64,000 bases of DNA, taken from assembly GCF_965137005.1 (NCBI RefSeq), contig NZ_CBCRXM010000001.1:62001-126000 (forward strand), written 5' to 3'. Shown piece after piece: positions 16,983-24,887 of this stretch. Position 1 is the stretch's first letter, and each line of letters opens with the position of its first letter. A model generated the notes under the pieces. That model was not told where the DNA came from. It did no database searches and worked only from the letters and a program-made list of their open reading frames with translations. The DNA is from Sphingomonas_O antarctica (lineage in GTDB: Bacteria; Pseudomonadota; Alphaproteobacteria; Sphingomonadales; Sphingomonadaceae). The position numbers were made by a program, and so were the translations under genes.

Positions 16983-17789
16983 ATGGGGATGCGGGCAGCA
17001 CTGGCAAGCGCGGGGGCGGTGTTGATGCTCGCGCTCGCCGCATTGGTGATGAGCCTGGCGGTCACATCGCCGGCGCGGGTCGAAACGGTTCTTGCGGCAC
17101 CGCTCCCCGTCCTGCCGTTGCCACGGATCGAGGGGCGCGCCGGGCGGCCATTGCTGGTGATCGATGCTGGACATGGCGGGCACGATCCGGGTGCGTCGGG
17201 CAGCGGGGTGCGCGAAAAGGATGTGACGCTGGCCGTCGCGCTGGCGATCCGCGCCGCGGTGTTGAAGCAGGGGCGGTTGCGGGTCGCGCTGACGCGCAGC
17301 GACGACCGTTACCTGCTATTGGGCGAGCGACCGGAAATTGCCCGGGCGATCGGTGCGGCCCTGTTTGTGTCAATCCATGCGGACAGCGGAGGCGGATCGG
17401 GCGCGACGATCTATACCTTGTCGGAGGCGCCATCCGATCCGGCGGCAGCGCGGACGGCGGCCCGTGAAAATGGCGCATCGGCCGCGGCGGGCGATGCCGA
17501 GGTTGCGGCGATCCTCGGCGATCTGGCGCGCGACGACCGCCTTGGCTCATCCCTCGCCTTTGCCGAAAAATTGCACGCAACCGCGCAGGGGCTGCCGTTC
17601 AAGTCCGAATATCGCCGCTCGGCCAATTTCGTGGTGCTGCGCGGGGCGGCGATGCCCGCAGTGCTGCTGGAACTGGGCTATCTCAGCGATGCCGGCGATG
17701 CCGCGCGGCTGCGATCGCCCGACCGCCGCGCGGCGATCGGTGACGCGGTGGCGCGCGCCGCCGATCTGTTCCTCGCCACCCGCAAATGA
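16983..17789 (+). CDS. N-acetylmuramoyl-L-alanine amidase (Amidase_3, AmiC-type)
   Basis: A 268-residue exported protein. A signal/anchor helix (GAVLMLALAALVMSLAV) is followed by a zinc amidase domain starting LLVIDAGHGGHDPGASG, which carries the first zinc His. VREKD supplies the Glu ligand, FVSIHADSG the second His, and VLLELGYLSDAGD the C-terminal catalytic Glu. It cleaves the amide between MurNAc and the stem peptide during cell separation. The N-terminal AMIN domain of AmiC is absent. The ATG at the start of MGMRAAL gives a proper signal peptide. A PBP1A gene begins 44 bp downstream, making a cell-wall remodelling pair. Confidence 0.9.
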   Translation: MGMRAALASAGAVLMLALAALVMSLAVTSPARVETVLAAPLPVLPLPRIEGRAGRPLLVIDAGHGGHDPGASGSGVREKDVTLAVALAIRAAVLKQGRLRVALTRSDDRYLLLGERPEIARAIGAALFVSIHADSGGGSGATIYTLSEAPSDPAAARTAARENGASAAAGDAEVAAILGDLARDDRLGSSLAFAEKLHATAQGLPFKSEYRRSANFVVLRGAAMPAVLLELGYLSDAGDAARLRSPDRRAAIGDAVARAADLFLATRK

Positions 17790-17833
17790 TGCGCAAGTGA
17801 CTGGCGCGCCTCGCTCTCGCTGCTAAAGCGCCA

Positions 17834-20338
17834 ATGGTGGACGCGACCTTACCGCAGCTTTGGTTGACCCGTGCGCTTGACGATCTGCGCGCGGGATGGT
17901 CGAAACGGTGGTTCCGCTGGGCCGGCATCCTGGCCGCTGCCCTGTTCCTCGCCTGGGCAATTATCTGGTTCGTTGTGGCGCGCGCGCTGCCCGACGCCAA
18001 TCAGTTGTTGAGCTATGAGCCGCCGCTGCCGACTAACGTGCGCGGGATCGATGGCGCACCGATCCACAGCTATGCCCGCGAGCGACGCGTCGAAATCGCT
18101 TTCGACGAATTTCCCAAGCCGGTGGTGGCGGCGTTCCTGTCGGCGGAGGACAAGAATTTCTTCAATCATGGCGGTGTCGATTATTTCGGGATCGTCCGCG
18201 CGGTGTTCAACAATGCGACGTCGAGCGGGCGCAAGCAGGGCGCGTCGACGATCACCCAGCAGGTCGCGAAGAACCTGCTGATCGGCAACGAAAGCAGTTA
18301 TGCGCGCAAGGCCAAGGAAGCGATCCTCGCTTATCGCATCGAAGACGCGCTGACCAAGCAGCAGATCCTCGAACTCTACCTCAATCAGATTCCGCTCGGG
18401 CGGAATAGTTTTGGCGTGCAGGCGGCATCGCGCGCCTATTTCGACAAAGATCTGGGCGAGCTTTCGCTGTCCGAAGTGGCGTTCCTCGCGACCCTGCCCA
18501 AGGCGCCGGAGACGTATGGTCGCGCCAAGTTCGCCAACCGCGCTTTGGGGCGGCGCAATTACGTGCTCAACGAAATGCTGAGCAACGGTTACATCAACCG
18601 CGCGCAGCATGACGCGGCGGAGGCTCAGCCGCTCGGTATCCTCTCCCGCATCGTCCGGCGGCAATCGGACGCGACCGGCTATTTCGTCGAGGAGGTGCGC
18701 CGTTCGCTGATCGCCAAATATGGTGAAACCGCTGCTTCCGGGCCGAACTCGGTTTATGCCGGGGGACTCTGGGTACGAACGTCGTTCGACCCGAAGTTGC
18801 AGGCCTATGCCCAGGATGCATTGCGCGACGGGCTGTTGCGTTATGCGCGGGGACAAGGCTGGTCGGGGCCGCTCGGCCACGTCGATGCGGACAAGGACAT
18901 GCTGTCACGGTTCATCGGCGCGAATTTCGGCATTGCCTATGACGATTGGCGCACCGCGGTGGTGCTGTCGCGCGACGGTGGCAGCGCCGATCTGGGCTTC
19001 CAGAACGGCACGACCGGCACGATGCCGTCGTCCGCCGCGCAGGCGCCGCGCAAAGGGACCGGGACACCCGCCTATAATTTCCTGAAAGCCGGGGACATCA
19101 TCGCGGTCGCGCCCGAAGGCGATCATTTCGCGCTGCGCTCGGTGCCCGAAGTCGCAGGCGCGTTCGTGGTCGAAAATCCGCACACTGGCCAGGTGCTGGC
19201 GATGCAGGGCGGCTTCGACAGCCGCCTCGGCGCGTTCAACCGCGCGACACAGGCGCAACGCCAGCCGGGATCGAGCTTCAAGCCGGTGGTCTATTCCGCT
19301 GCGCTCGACCACGGGTTCACGCCCGCGACGCTGATCGTCGACGGGCCGTTCTGCGTGTATCAGGGCGCGAATCTCGGCAACAAATGCTTCCGCAACTTCG
19401 GCAATATGAAGGGCGCGGGGCCGCAGACGATGCGCTGGGGTGTCGAGCAATCGCGCAATTTGATGACGGTGCGCGCCGCGAGCCAGACGGGCATGGATGC
19501 GGTGGTCCAGCGTGCCGCCGATCTGGGCGTGTCGGCACCCGGCCATCCTTACGGCAAGTTTCTGGCCATCGCGCTCGGCGCGGGCGACACCACCGTGCTG
19601 CGGATGGTCAATGCCTATTCGATCCTCGCCAATAACGGGCGTGCGCTGCGCCCGACCCTGGTCGATTATGTTCAGGACCGCCACGGCAAGGTGATTTATC
19701 GCGCCGACACGCGCCCCTGCGACCGATGCAACGCGCCCGATTGGGACGGCAAGGCGATGCCCCGCCCGCCGGTGCGCCGCAAGCAAGTGCTGGACCCGAT
19801 GACCGCGTACCAGATGGTCCACATCATGGAAGGCGTCGTCGAACGCGGCACCGCGACCGTGCTGCGCGACCTGAAGCGCCCATTGTTCGGCAAGACTGGA
19901 ACGACCTCGGGCCCGACCAACGTGTGGTTCGTCGGCGGGTCTCCCGACCTGGTCGGCGGGCTGTACCTCGGTTACGACAATCCGCGTTCGATGGGCGGGT
20001 ACGCTCAGGGCGGCACGATTGCCGCGCCGGTGTTCAAGCAGTTTGCAGCACTGGCGATGAAGGACATGCCGCCGGTGCCCTTCCGCGCGGCGGGTGGCGT
20101 GCGCATGGTACGGATCGACCGGCGTTCGGGGCAGCGGGTCTATGGCACCTTCCCGATGGACGACAGCGACCCCAAGGCGGCGGTGATCTGGGAAGCGTTC
20201 AAGCCCGAAAGCGAACCGCGCCGCTCGGTCCGCCGCGAAGACCTGCCCAAGGTCGCGGGCAAGCAGGCCAAGGCGGCGGCGGCGGCCGAAACTGGCCGCG
20301 ACGACGATTTCCTGCAAAGACAGGGCGGGATTTACTAG
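17834..20338 (+). CDS. mrcA: Penicillin-binding protein 1A (bifunctional transglycosylase/transpeptidase)
   Basis: An 834-residue class A PBP. A cytoplasmic N-terminus and one membrane helix (about 35-55) precede a GT51 transglycosylase domain with AEDKNFFNHGGVD and GASTITQQVAKNLL. An OB-like linker and the transpeptidase follow: nucleophile Ser480 in SSFK, the SRN motif in EQSRNL, and KTG starting at Lys687. The charged, Ala/Lys-rich C-terminal tail is ordinary for the class. It polymerises and cross-links peptidoglycan in the periplasm. It lies 44 bp after the amidase gene on the same strand and is likely co-transcribed with it. Confidence 0.95.
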   Translation: MVDATLPQLWLTRALDDLRAGWSKRWFRWAGILAAALFLAWAIIWFVVARALPDANQLLSYEPPLPTNVRGIDGAPIHSYARERRVEIAFDEFPKPVVAAFLSAEDKNFFNHGGVDYFGIVRAVFNNATSSGRKQGASTITQQVAKNLLIGNESSYARKAKEAILAYRIEDALTKQQILELYLNQIPLGRNSFGVQAASRAYFDKDLGELSLSEVAFLATLPKAPETYGRAKFANRALGRRNYVLNEMLSNGYINRAQHDAAEAQPLGILSRIVRRQSDATGYFVEEVRRSLIAKYGETAASGPNSVYAGGLWVRTSFDPKLQAYAQDALRDGLLRYARGQGWSGPLGHVDADKDMLSRFIGANFGIAYDDWRTAVVLSRDGGSADLGFQNGTTGTMPSSAAQAPRKGTGTPAYNFLKAGDIIAVAPEGDHFALRSVPEVAGAFVVENPHTGQVLAMQGGFDSRLGAFNRATQAQRQPGSSFKPVVYSAALDHGFTPATLIVDGPFCVYQGANLGNKCFRNFGNMKGAGPQTMRWGVEQSRNLMTVRAASQTGMDAVVQRAADLGVSAPGHPYGKFLAIALGAGDTTVLRMVNAYSILANNGRALRPTLVDYVQDRHGKVIYRADTRPCDRCNAPDWDGKAMPRPPVRRKQVLDPMTAYQMVHIMEGVVERGTATVLRDLKRPLFGKTGTTSGPTNVWFVGGSPDLVGGLYLGYDNPRSMGGYAQGGTIAAPVFKQFAALAMKDMPPVPFRAAGGVRMVRIDRRSGQRVYGTFPMDDSDPKAAVIWEAFKPESEPRRSVRREDLPKVAGKQAKAAAAAETGRDDDFLQRQGGIY

Positions 20339-20356
20339 GACCTGCCGACACACCTC

Positions 20357-20383
20357 GTCATCCCGGGGCAAGTCCGGGGTGAC
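20357..20383. repeat. Short palindromic repeat of the CAAGTCCGGGGTGAC type
   Basis: GTCATCCC and GGGGTGAC form near-complementary arms around the sequence in the PBP1A-prfB gap. The core CAAGTCCGGGGTGACG recurs exactly near 31571-31586. This resembles the REP-like extragenic palindromes scattered through sphingomonad genomes and may also act as a weak transcription stop after the PBP1A gene. Confidence 0.6.
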
Positions 20384-20415
20384 GATCAACCGATTGCGAT
20401 TGAAGGACAATTACA

Positions 20416-21543
20416 ATGCGCGCCGAAGCGCAGGCACATGCCGATCAAATCAATGCTGCGCTCGCCTTGCTGCGCCGGTTCCTCGATTGGGATCGTGCGC
20501 TCAAGCGGCTTGAGGAATTGAACGCGCTGGTCGAGGACCAGACGCTGTGGGACGATCCCAAGGCGGCGCAGGTGGTGATGCGCGAACGCCGCCGGCTGGA
20601 ACAGGCGATCGATGCGACGCGCAAGATCCAGAGCGAGCTCGACGACACCGTCGAACTGATGGACATGGCCGATGCCGAGGGTGACCAGGCGATGTCCGAC
20701 GAGGCGCTGACCTCGCTCGCCGATCTTGCCGAGCGGACCGAGCGCGACAAGGTCGCCGCGCTGCTCGCCGGCGAAGCCGACGCCAACAACGCCTATGTCG
20801 AGGTCAATGCCGGCGCGGGCGGGACCGAGAGCCAGGACTGGGCCGAAATGCTGGGGCGGATGTACACCCGCTGGGCCGAACGCCACCGCATGAAGGTCGA
20901 ACTGATCGACTATCATGGCGGCGAACAGGCGGGCATCAAGTCGGTGACGTATTTGCTGAAAGGCGAAAATGCCTATGGCTATGCCAAGACCGAAAGCGGC
21001 GTTCACCGGCTGGTGCGGATCAGCCCGTTCGGCAGTGGCGACAAGCGCCAGACCAGTTTTGCCAGCGTATGGGTCTATCCCGAAGTCGACGACGATATCG
21101 ACATCGAGATCGTCGAAAGCGACCTGCGCATCGACACCTATCGCGCGTCGGGCGCGGGGGGGCAGCATATCAACACGACGGATTCGGCGGTGCGGATCAC
21201 GCACATTCCGACCAACATCGTCGTCGCGTGTCAGAACCAGCGCAGCCAGCACAAGAACCGCGCCGAGGCGATGAAGCAGTTGAAGGCGCGCCTGTACGAG
21301 GCCGAATTGCAGAAGCGCGAGGCCGAAGCCAATGCGCAGAACGCCGCCAAGACCGACATCGGCTGGGGTCATCAGATCCGGTCCTACGTTCTGCAGCCGT
21401 ATCAGCAGGTCAAGGATCTGCGCACCGGCGTAACATCGCCCGCGCCGTCGGATGTGCTCGACGGCGATCTGGACCGTTTCATGGCGGCTGCGCTAAGTCA
21501 GCGTGTGACGGGCGAAAAGGTCGAAGTGGAGGACGTGGAATGA
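20416..21543 (+). CDS. prfB: Peptide chain release factor 2
   Basis: A 375-residue RF2. The stop-codon recognition motif SPF is at 203-205, and the peptidyl-hydrolysis motif GGQ is at 248-250 within GAGGQHINTTDSAV. It releases proteins at UGA and UAA. Unlike E. coli, the gene reads straight through the region of the programmed +1 frameshift: RRFLDWDRA is encoded without a CUU-UGA slip site, so RF2 is not autoregulated that way here. The TGA overlaps the ATG of the next gene by 4 bp, coupling it to an exported methyltransferase-like protein. Confidence 0.96.
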   Translation: MRAEAQAHADQINAALALLRRFLDWDRALKRLEELNALVEDQTLWDDPKAAQVVMRERRRLEQAIDATRKIQSELDDTVELMDMADAEGDQAMSDEALTSLADLAERTERDKVAALLAGEADANNAYVEVNAGAGGTESQDWAEMLGRMYTRWAERHRMKVELIDYHGGEQAGIKSVTYLLKGENAYGYAKTESGVHRLVRISPFGSGDKRQTSFASVWVYPEVDDDIDIEIVESDLRIDTYRASGAGGQHINTTDSAVRITHIPTNIVVACQNQRSQHKNRAEAMKQLKARLYEAELQKREAEANAQNAAKTDIGWGHQIRSYVLQPYQQVKDLRTGVTSPAPSDVLDGDLDRFMAAALSQRVTGEKVEVEDVE

Positions 21544-22241
21544 CGCGCATGATCCCGCTGCTGGCCATGATCGCGCTGGGTGCCTGTTCGGCCCAGCCCC
21601 AGATCCTCAAGAAGCAGGACGATCCCAAATTCCCCGCCGCCGCGCGACCCGTGGCGCAGATCGTGTCACCGCGCTGGTCCGACGAGCCGACGCGCGACAA
21701 ATCGAACGAAGCGGTCGAGGTGATGGACCGCGCCGGGATCATGCCGGGCATGACCGTCGCGGATATCGGCGCGGGCGAAGGGTATTACACCGTCCGCCTG
21801 TCGAAACGCGTCGGCAAGAATGGCCGCGTGCTGGCGGAGGATGTCACGCCGGGCACACGCGATGCGCTGGCCGAGCGCGTGGCGCGCGACGCGCTCGAAA
21901 ATGTCAGCGTGAAACTCGGCTATCCCGACAATCCGCGCCTGCCCGAAAATTTCGACCGCGTGATGATGGTCCACATGTATCACGAGATCGCCAGCCCCTA
22001 CGCGTTCTTGTGGTATCTGCGCCCCAGCGTGAAGCCGGGCGGGCGCGTGATCGTGGTCGATGCCGATCGCCCGACGACGCAGCACGGCACGCCGCCGGCG
22101 TTGTTGAAATGCGAACTGGCTGCGGTGGGTTACAAGCAGGTCGATTTCCAGCGGATGCCGTCGGCGGGCGGCTATCTGGCCGCGTTCGAGGTCGATGGTG
22201 CGCGGCCCGAGCCGGGGGCGATTGTGCCTTGTAAGGGATGA
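21540..22241 (+). CDS. Lipoprotein-type class I SAM-dependent methyltransferase-like protein
   Basis: A 233-residue protein that opens MTRMIPLLAMIALGAC, a lipoprotein signal with lipobox LGAC (Cys16). It then has a Rossmann methyltransferase core: VADIGAGEGYYTVRL is the SAM-binding motif I, and RVIVVDADRP sits on a later strand. The combination is odd, since SAM is cytoplasmic. The fold may bind another ligand outside, or the N-terminus may not be processed. Several alphaproteobacterial homologues carry similar N-termini, to my recollection. It starts inside the prfB stop (ATGA) and is therefore probably translated from the same message. Confidence 0.75.
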   Translation: MTRMIPLLAMIALGACSAQPQILKKQDDPKFPAAARPVAQIVSPRWSDEPTRDKSNEAVEVMDRAGIMPGMTVADIGAGEGYYTVRLSKRVGKNGRVLAEDVTPGTRDALAERVARDALENVSVKLGYPDNPRLPENFDRVMMVHMYHEIASPYAFLWYLRPSVKPGGRVIVVDADRPTTQHGTPPALLKCELAAVGYKQVDFQRMPSAGGYLAAFEVDGARPEPGAIVPCKG

Positions 22242-22245
22242 TCGG

Positions 22246-22653
22246 CTAGTTGCCGACGTTGGCCGTTTGTTGATCTACAAGGTCGATGATCTCGGCGACA
22301 GTGATCGTAAACACGCCGCCCTTTGCAGCTCGCCATTGATCGATGCCCGGCGCGGCATCGGGAAACGCTGCGCTCGATCTCACCAATTTGGTGACACTGT
22401 TGTCGAGCGTTCCCTGGCTGACCGGAAAATGCGGCAGCTCTGGCCGCATGTGCGGATTGCTTAAGTGAACGCCGATGATCGAAATGTGATAAATCGGGCC
22501 AAGCGCCGCATCGCTCTCTACTTGTTGAATCTTTAGCAGGGATCCGTCTTCGGCGGTGCGGGTTTTATAAGCCCAAATCTGCCCTGCGGCGTAGGTATTA
22601 GCGGTTGAGGCGGATGCCCAGAGCAGGCCAATCGCGGCGATGAGAGCCTTCAA
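22246..22653 (-). CDS. Secreted hypothetical protein, last gene of the telA operon
   Basis: A 135-residue protein with a signal peptide (MKALIAAIGLLWASASTANT) and a small mature domain with a Trp-x-Tyr start (GQIWAYKTR) and no cysteines. I do not recognise the family. It overlaps the XpaC-like gene upstream by 4 bp (ATGA) and ends 4 bp from the convergent methyltransferase gene. Its operon position suggests an envelope partner of the TelA system, but nothing in the sequence shows a function. Confidence 0.6.
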   Translation of the reverse strand: MKALIAAIGLLWASASTANTYAAGQIWAYKTRTAEDGSLLKIQQVESDAALGPIYHISIIGVHLSNPHMRPELPHFPVSQGTLDNSVTKLVRSSAAFPDAAPGIDQWRAAKGGVFTITVAEIIDLVDQQTANVGN

Positions 22654-23339
22654 ATCTCGCTTCCTTCACCGCGATATTTCAGCTCCAGATACTTTCCCTG
22701 CGTCGCCAGCTTTTCGAGGTCGCCGCGAGCCAGTTGTTCGCTCATGCGCGTCAATTCGGCGTCGACGGTCTTGAGGCCGTCGACCAGCTGCGCGTCGGGC
22801 GCCATGCCGTCGAGGCCGTTGCGGCGCAGCGCCGTCGGCACACGCGCATAGCCATTGACCAGTTCGGGCAATTCGTCGGCGATCAGGCGGCGGATTTCGA
22901 ACGCGGCCGGGGTCGAATTGTCGAGCGTCGCGAGTTGCGGCTGGAGGGCTTCGAGCTTCACGCCGATGCCGTCGGCCAGCGTCTGCGCGGGGGCGGGCAG
23001 GGCCGGGCGCTGTTGATCGAGCCAGCGCGCGGTCTTCGACGGCAGCAGTGCGATCGGCGCTTGCGGCAGCGCTTCGAGGCGGATGTGCGGCTCCGCGGAC
23101 AGCATCACGCCGATCACCGCCGCCGCGACCATCGCCAGCACCGCCAGCATCGCGCCGGTAATGCCGAGCGGCGTGATTAGCCCGATGACGAACGCAAGGA
23201 GGGCGACGCCCGCCACTCCGATCGCCGCATTGCGCGCCGCGCGGGGTGCCCGGCTGCGATACGCGCGGCGCGTCTGCACCGCGCGCTGCCGGTCAAGGAT
23301 AGCGTCGGCGTGCGCGATGGCTTGGTCGGTTTCGGTCAC
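22650..23339 (-). CDS. XpaC-like membrane protein paired with TelA
   Basis: A 229-residue protein. A basic N-terminal region (RRAYRSRAPRAARN) precedes two close membrane helices (about 38-80), followed by a helical cytoplasmic domain. This build and the position directly downstream of telA match the XpaC (5-bromo-4-chloroindolyl phosphate hydrolysis) family that accompanies TelA in many bacteria; the assignment relies on context as much as on sequence. Its ATG overlaps the telA stop by 4 bp. Confidence 0.6.
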   Translation of the reverse strand: MTETDQAIAHADAILDRQRAVQTRRAYRSRAPRAARNAAIGVAGVALLAFVIGLITPLGITGAMLAVLAMVAAAVIGVMLSAEPHIRLEALPQAPIALLPSKTARWLDQQRPALPAPAQTLADGIGVKLEALQPQLATLDNSTPAAFEIRRLIADELPELVNGYARVPTALRRNGLDGMAPDAQLVDGLKTVDAELTRMSEQLARGDLEKLATQGKYLELKYRGEGSEI

Positions 23340-24532
23340 ACCGTCTCGAACGGATTAGGCGAATGCGTCAGTGCGGCGGTGTTGGCGCCCTCGGCCCGCT
23401 GGATATAGCCTTTCGACTTTTCGACTTCGCCTTCCAGCGCGACGACCGTGGTCTTCATGCTGTCGAGCGCCTTCAATTTGTACACGTCGATCGCGTCCAT
23501 CGTGTCGTAGATGTTCTGAAACGCGCGCTTGAGCACGTCGAGCGGGATCGTCGCCGACGACGCCTGTTCGTGGATCGTCGCGGTGTTTTGCTTGAGCAGC
23601 GCGCCGGTCGAATCGATGATGTTGGCGGTGGTGGTGTTGAGCTGGGTGATCTGTTCGAGCACCAGTTTCTGGTTGGCCATCGCCTGTGCGACCGTTACCG
23701 CAGTGCGCAGCGCGGACACGGTGGTGGTGGACGCGCGGTCGACGCCCTTCACCAGCTCGACATTGTTCTTCTTGACCAGGTCGAGCGCGAGATAGCCCTG
23801 CACCGTCACCGCCATTTGCGTCAGCAGATCGGTGGTGCGTTGGCGGACATAGAACAAGGCGCTTTCGCGGATCGCCTTGGCCTTGGCCGGGTCGCTCGAC
23901 TCCAGCTCGTACGCCTTGGCTTCGAGCTTGGCATCCAGCGCCTTCGACACATGGATCATCTGTTCCAGCCGACCCATCGCCGCCCACAGGGTCTGGCGCT
24001 CGACGGTGATCGCGGCATTGTCCTTGAGGAGTTCGTCCTTCCCGCCCGCGAGGCGCGCGAGGATCGACGAAATATGGCTCTGCGCCGATTTATAGCTGTC
24101 GAAATAATTGCGCAGCTTGTTGCCGAAGACGGGGATCAATCCGAACAGCTTTTTCGGCGCGGTCAGCGCACCCTGACGGCCCGGATCGAGATCCTCGATG
24201 GTGCGGCGCAGCTCGGCGAGGTCGTTGCCGACGCCCGATTCCTTGTCCATCGCGCGCACCGGGCGATCGAGGAAGCGGTTCGATTGCCCCGCCGCCTCGG
24301 CGATTTCGCGGCGGCCCATGTCGCTGATCTGGTCGACGCGCTTGCCGAATTCGGGTGAGTTGACGTCCTGCGCCGCCAGTTCCTCGACGAACGCTTCGGC
24401 TTTCGCTTCCAGCTTGGTCTTCTGATCGTCCTCCAGCGGCACGAGACCTGCGGCCTTTTCGGCGGAAACCGCGACCACCGGCTCGGGCGGGGTCAGCTTC
24501 AGATCGGTGACTTCGGCAACCTGCGTGGCCAT
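23336..24532 (-). CDS. telA: TelA-like toxic anion resistance protein
   Basis: A 398-residue, almost wholly helical cytoplasmic protein. It has the conserved TelA core, including LNTTTANIIDSTGALLKQNT, IPLDVLKRAFQNIYDTMDAID and MKTTVVALEGEVEKSKGYIQ. Homologues are linked to tellurite, antibiotic or envelope-stress tolerance; the molecular mechanism is not known. Head of a three-gene operon with an XpaC-like protein and a secreted protein, every junction overlapping by 4 bp. No other tellurite genes (ter cluster) are present, so a general stress role is more likely than dedicated tellurite resistance. Confidence 0.9.
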   Translation of the reverse strand: MATQVAEVTDLKLTPPEPVVAVSAEKAAGLVPLEDDQKTKLEAKAEAFVEELAAQDVNSPEFGKRVDQISDMGRREIAEAAGQSNRFLDRPVRAMDKESGVGNDLAELRRTIEDLDPGRQGALTAPKKLFGLIPVFGNKLRNYFDSYKSAQSHISSILARLAGGKDELLKDNAAITVERQTLWAAMGRLEQMIHVSKALDAKLEAKAYELESSDPAKAKAIRESALFYVRQRTTDLLTQMAVTVQGYLALDLVKKNNVELVKGVDRASTTTVSALRTAVTVAQAMANQKLVLEQITQLNTTTANIIDSTGALLKQNTATIHEQASSATIPLDVLKRAFQNIYDTMDAIDVYKLKALDSMKTTVVALEGEVEKSKGYIQRAEGANTAALTHSPNPFETV

Positions 24533-24643
24533 CGGGGTAAACTCCTTCGTCGCGCAACATAGGGTGCGGGGAGTGTGTTATGCAAGTGACACAGGATCGT
24601 ACTTCAATTTGACGGTTGTGCTCTTGCAGCCATAACCTGCCAA

Positions 24644-24844
24644 ATGCGCCGAAGCACCCGGATTGGACTGCTTATCATTTGGACTGCGCTCGCTATCCTT
24701 GTCGCGCTGTTCGCGGCAGGCTGGCTGAATCACTTCACAGATGTTTTCCACGCTGCTTCCTACCGTTCGATCGGTGCATTTTTGGTTTTTTGGAGCGTTC
24801 TTTTAGTCCCATACATGGTGGTGGCTCTGACGTGGCGTCGATGA
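24644..24844 (+). CDS. Small two-helix membrane protein
   Basis: A 66-residue ORF with two clear hydrophobic helices (IGLLIIWTALAILVALFAAGWL and IGAFLVFWSVLLVPYMVVALTW) and basic ends (MRRSTR, WRR), consistent with both termini inside the cell. It lies between telA and the cydAB operon. No strong Shine-Dalgarno precedes the ATG, and I know no homologue. The membrane-protein pattern in an otherwise empty gap is the evidence. Confidence 0.5.
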   Translation: MRRSTRIGLLIIWTALAILVALFAAGWLNHFTDVFHAASYRSIGAFLVFWSVLLVPYMVVALTWRR

Positions 24845-24887
24845 ATTTCGCGCTTAACAGCGTCGCCGCACCGGCCTAAAGCGAGGG

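Noticed and set aside
18905..20410. Long open frame antisense to the PBP1A gene (501 codons)
   Set aside because: It lacks recognisable motifs, and its codon use is the mirror of the real gene.
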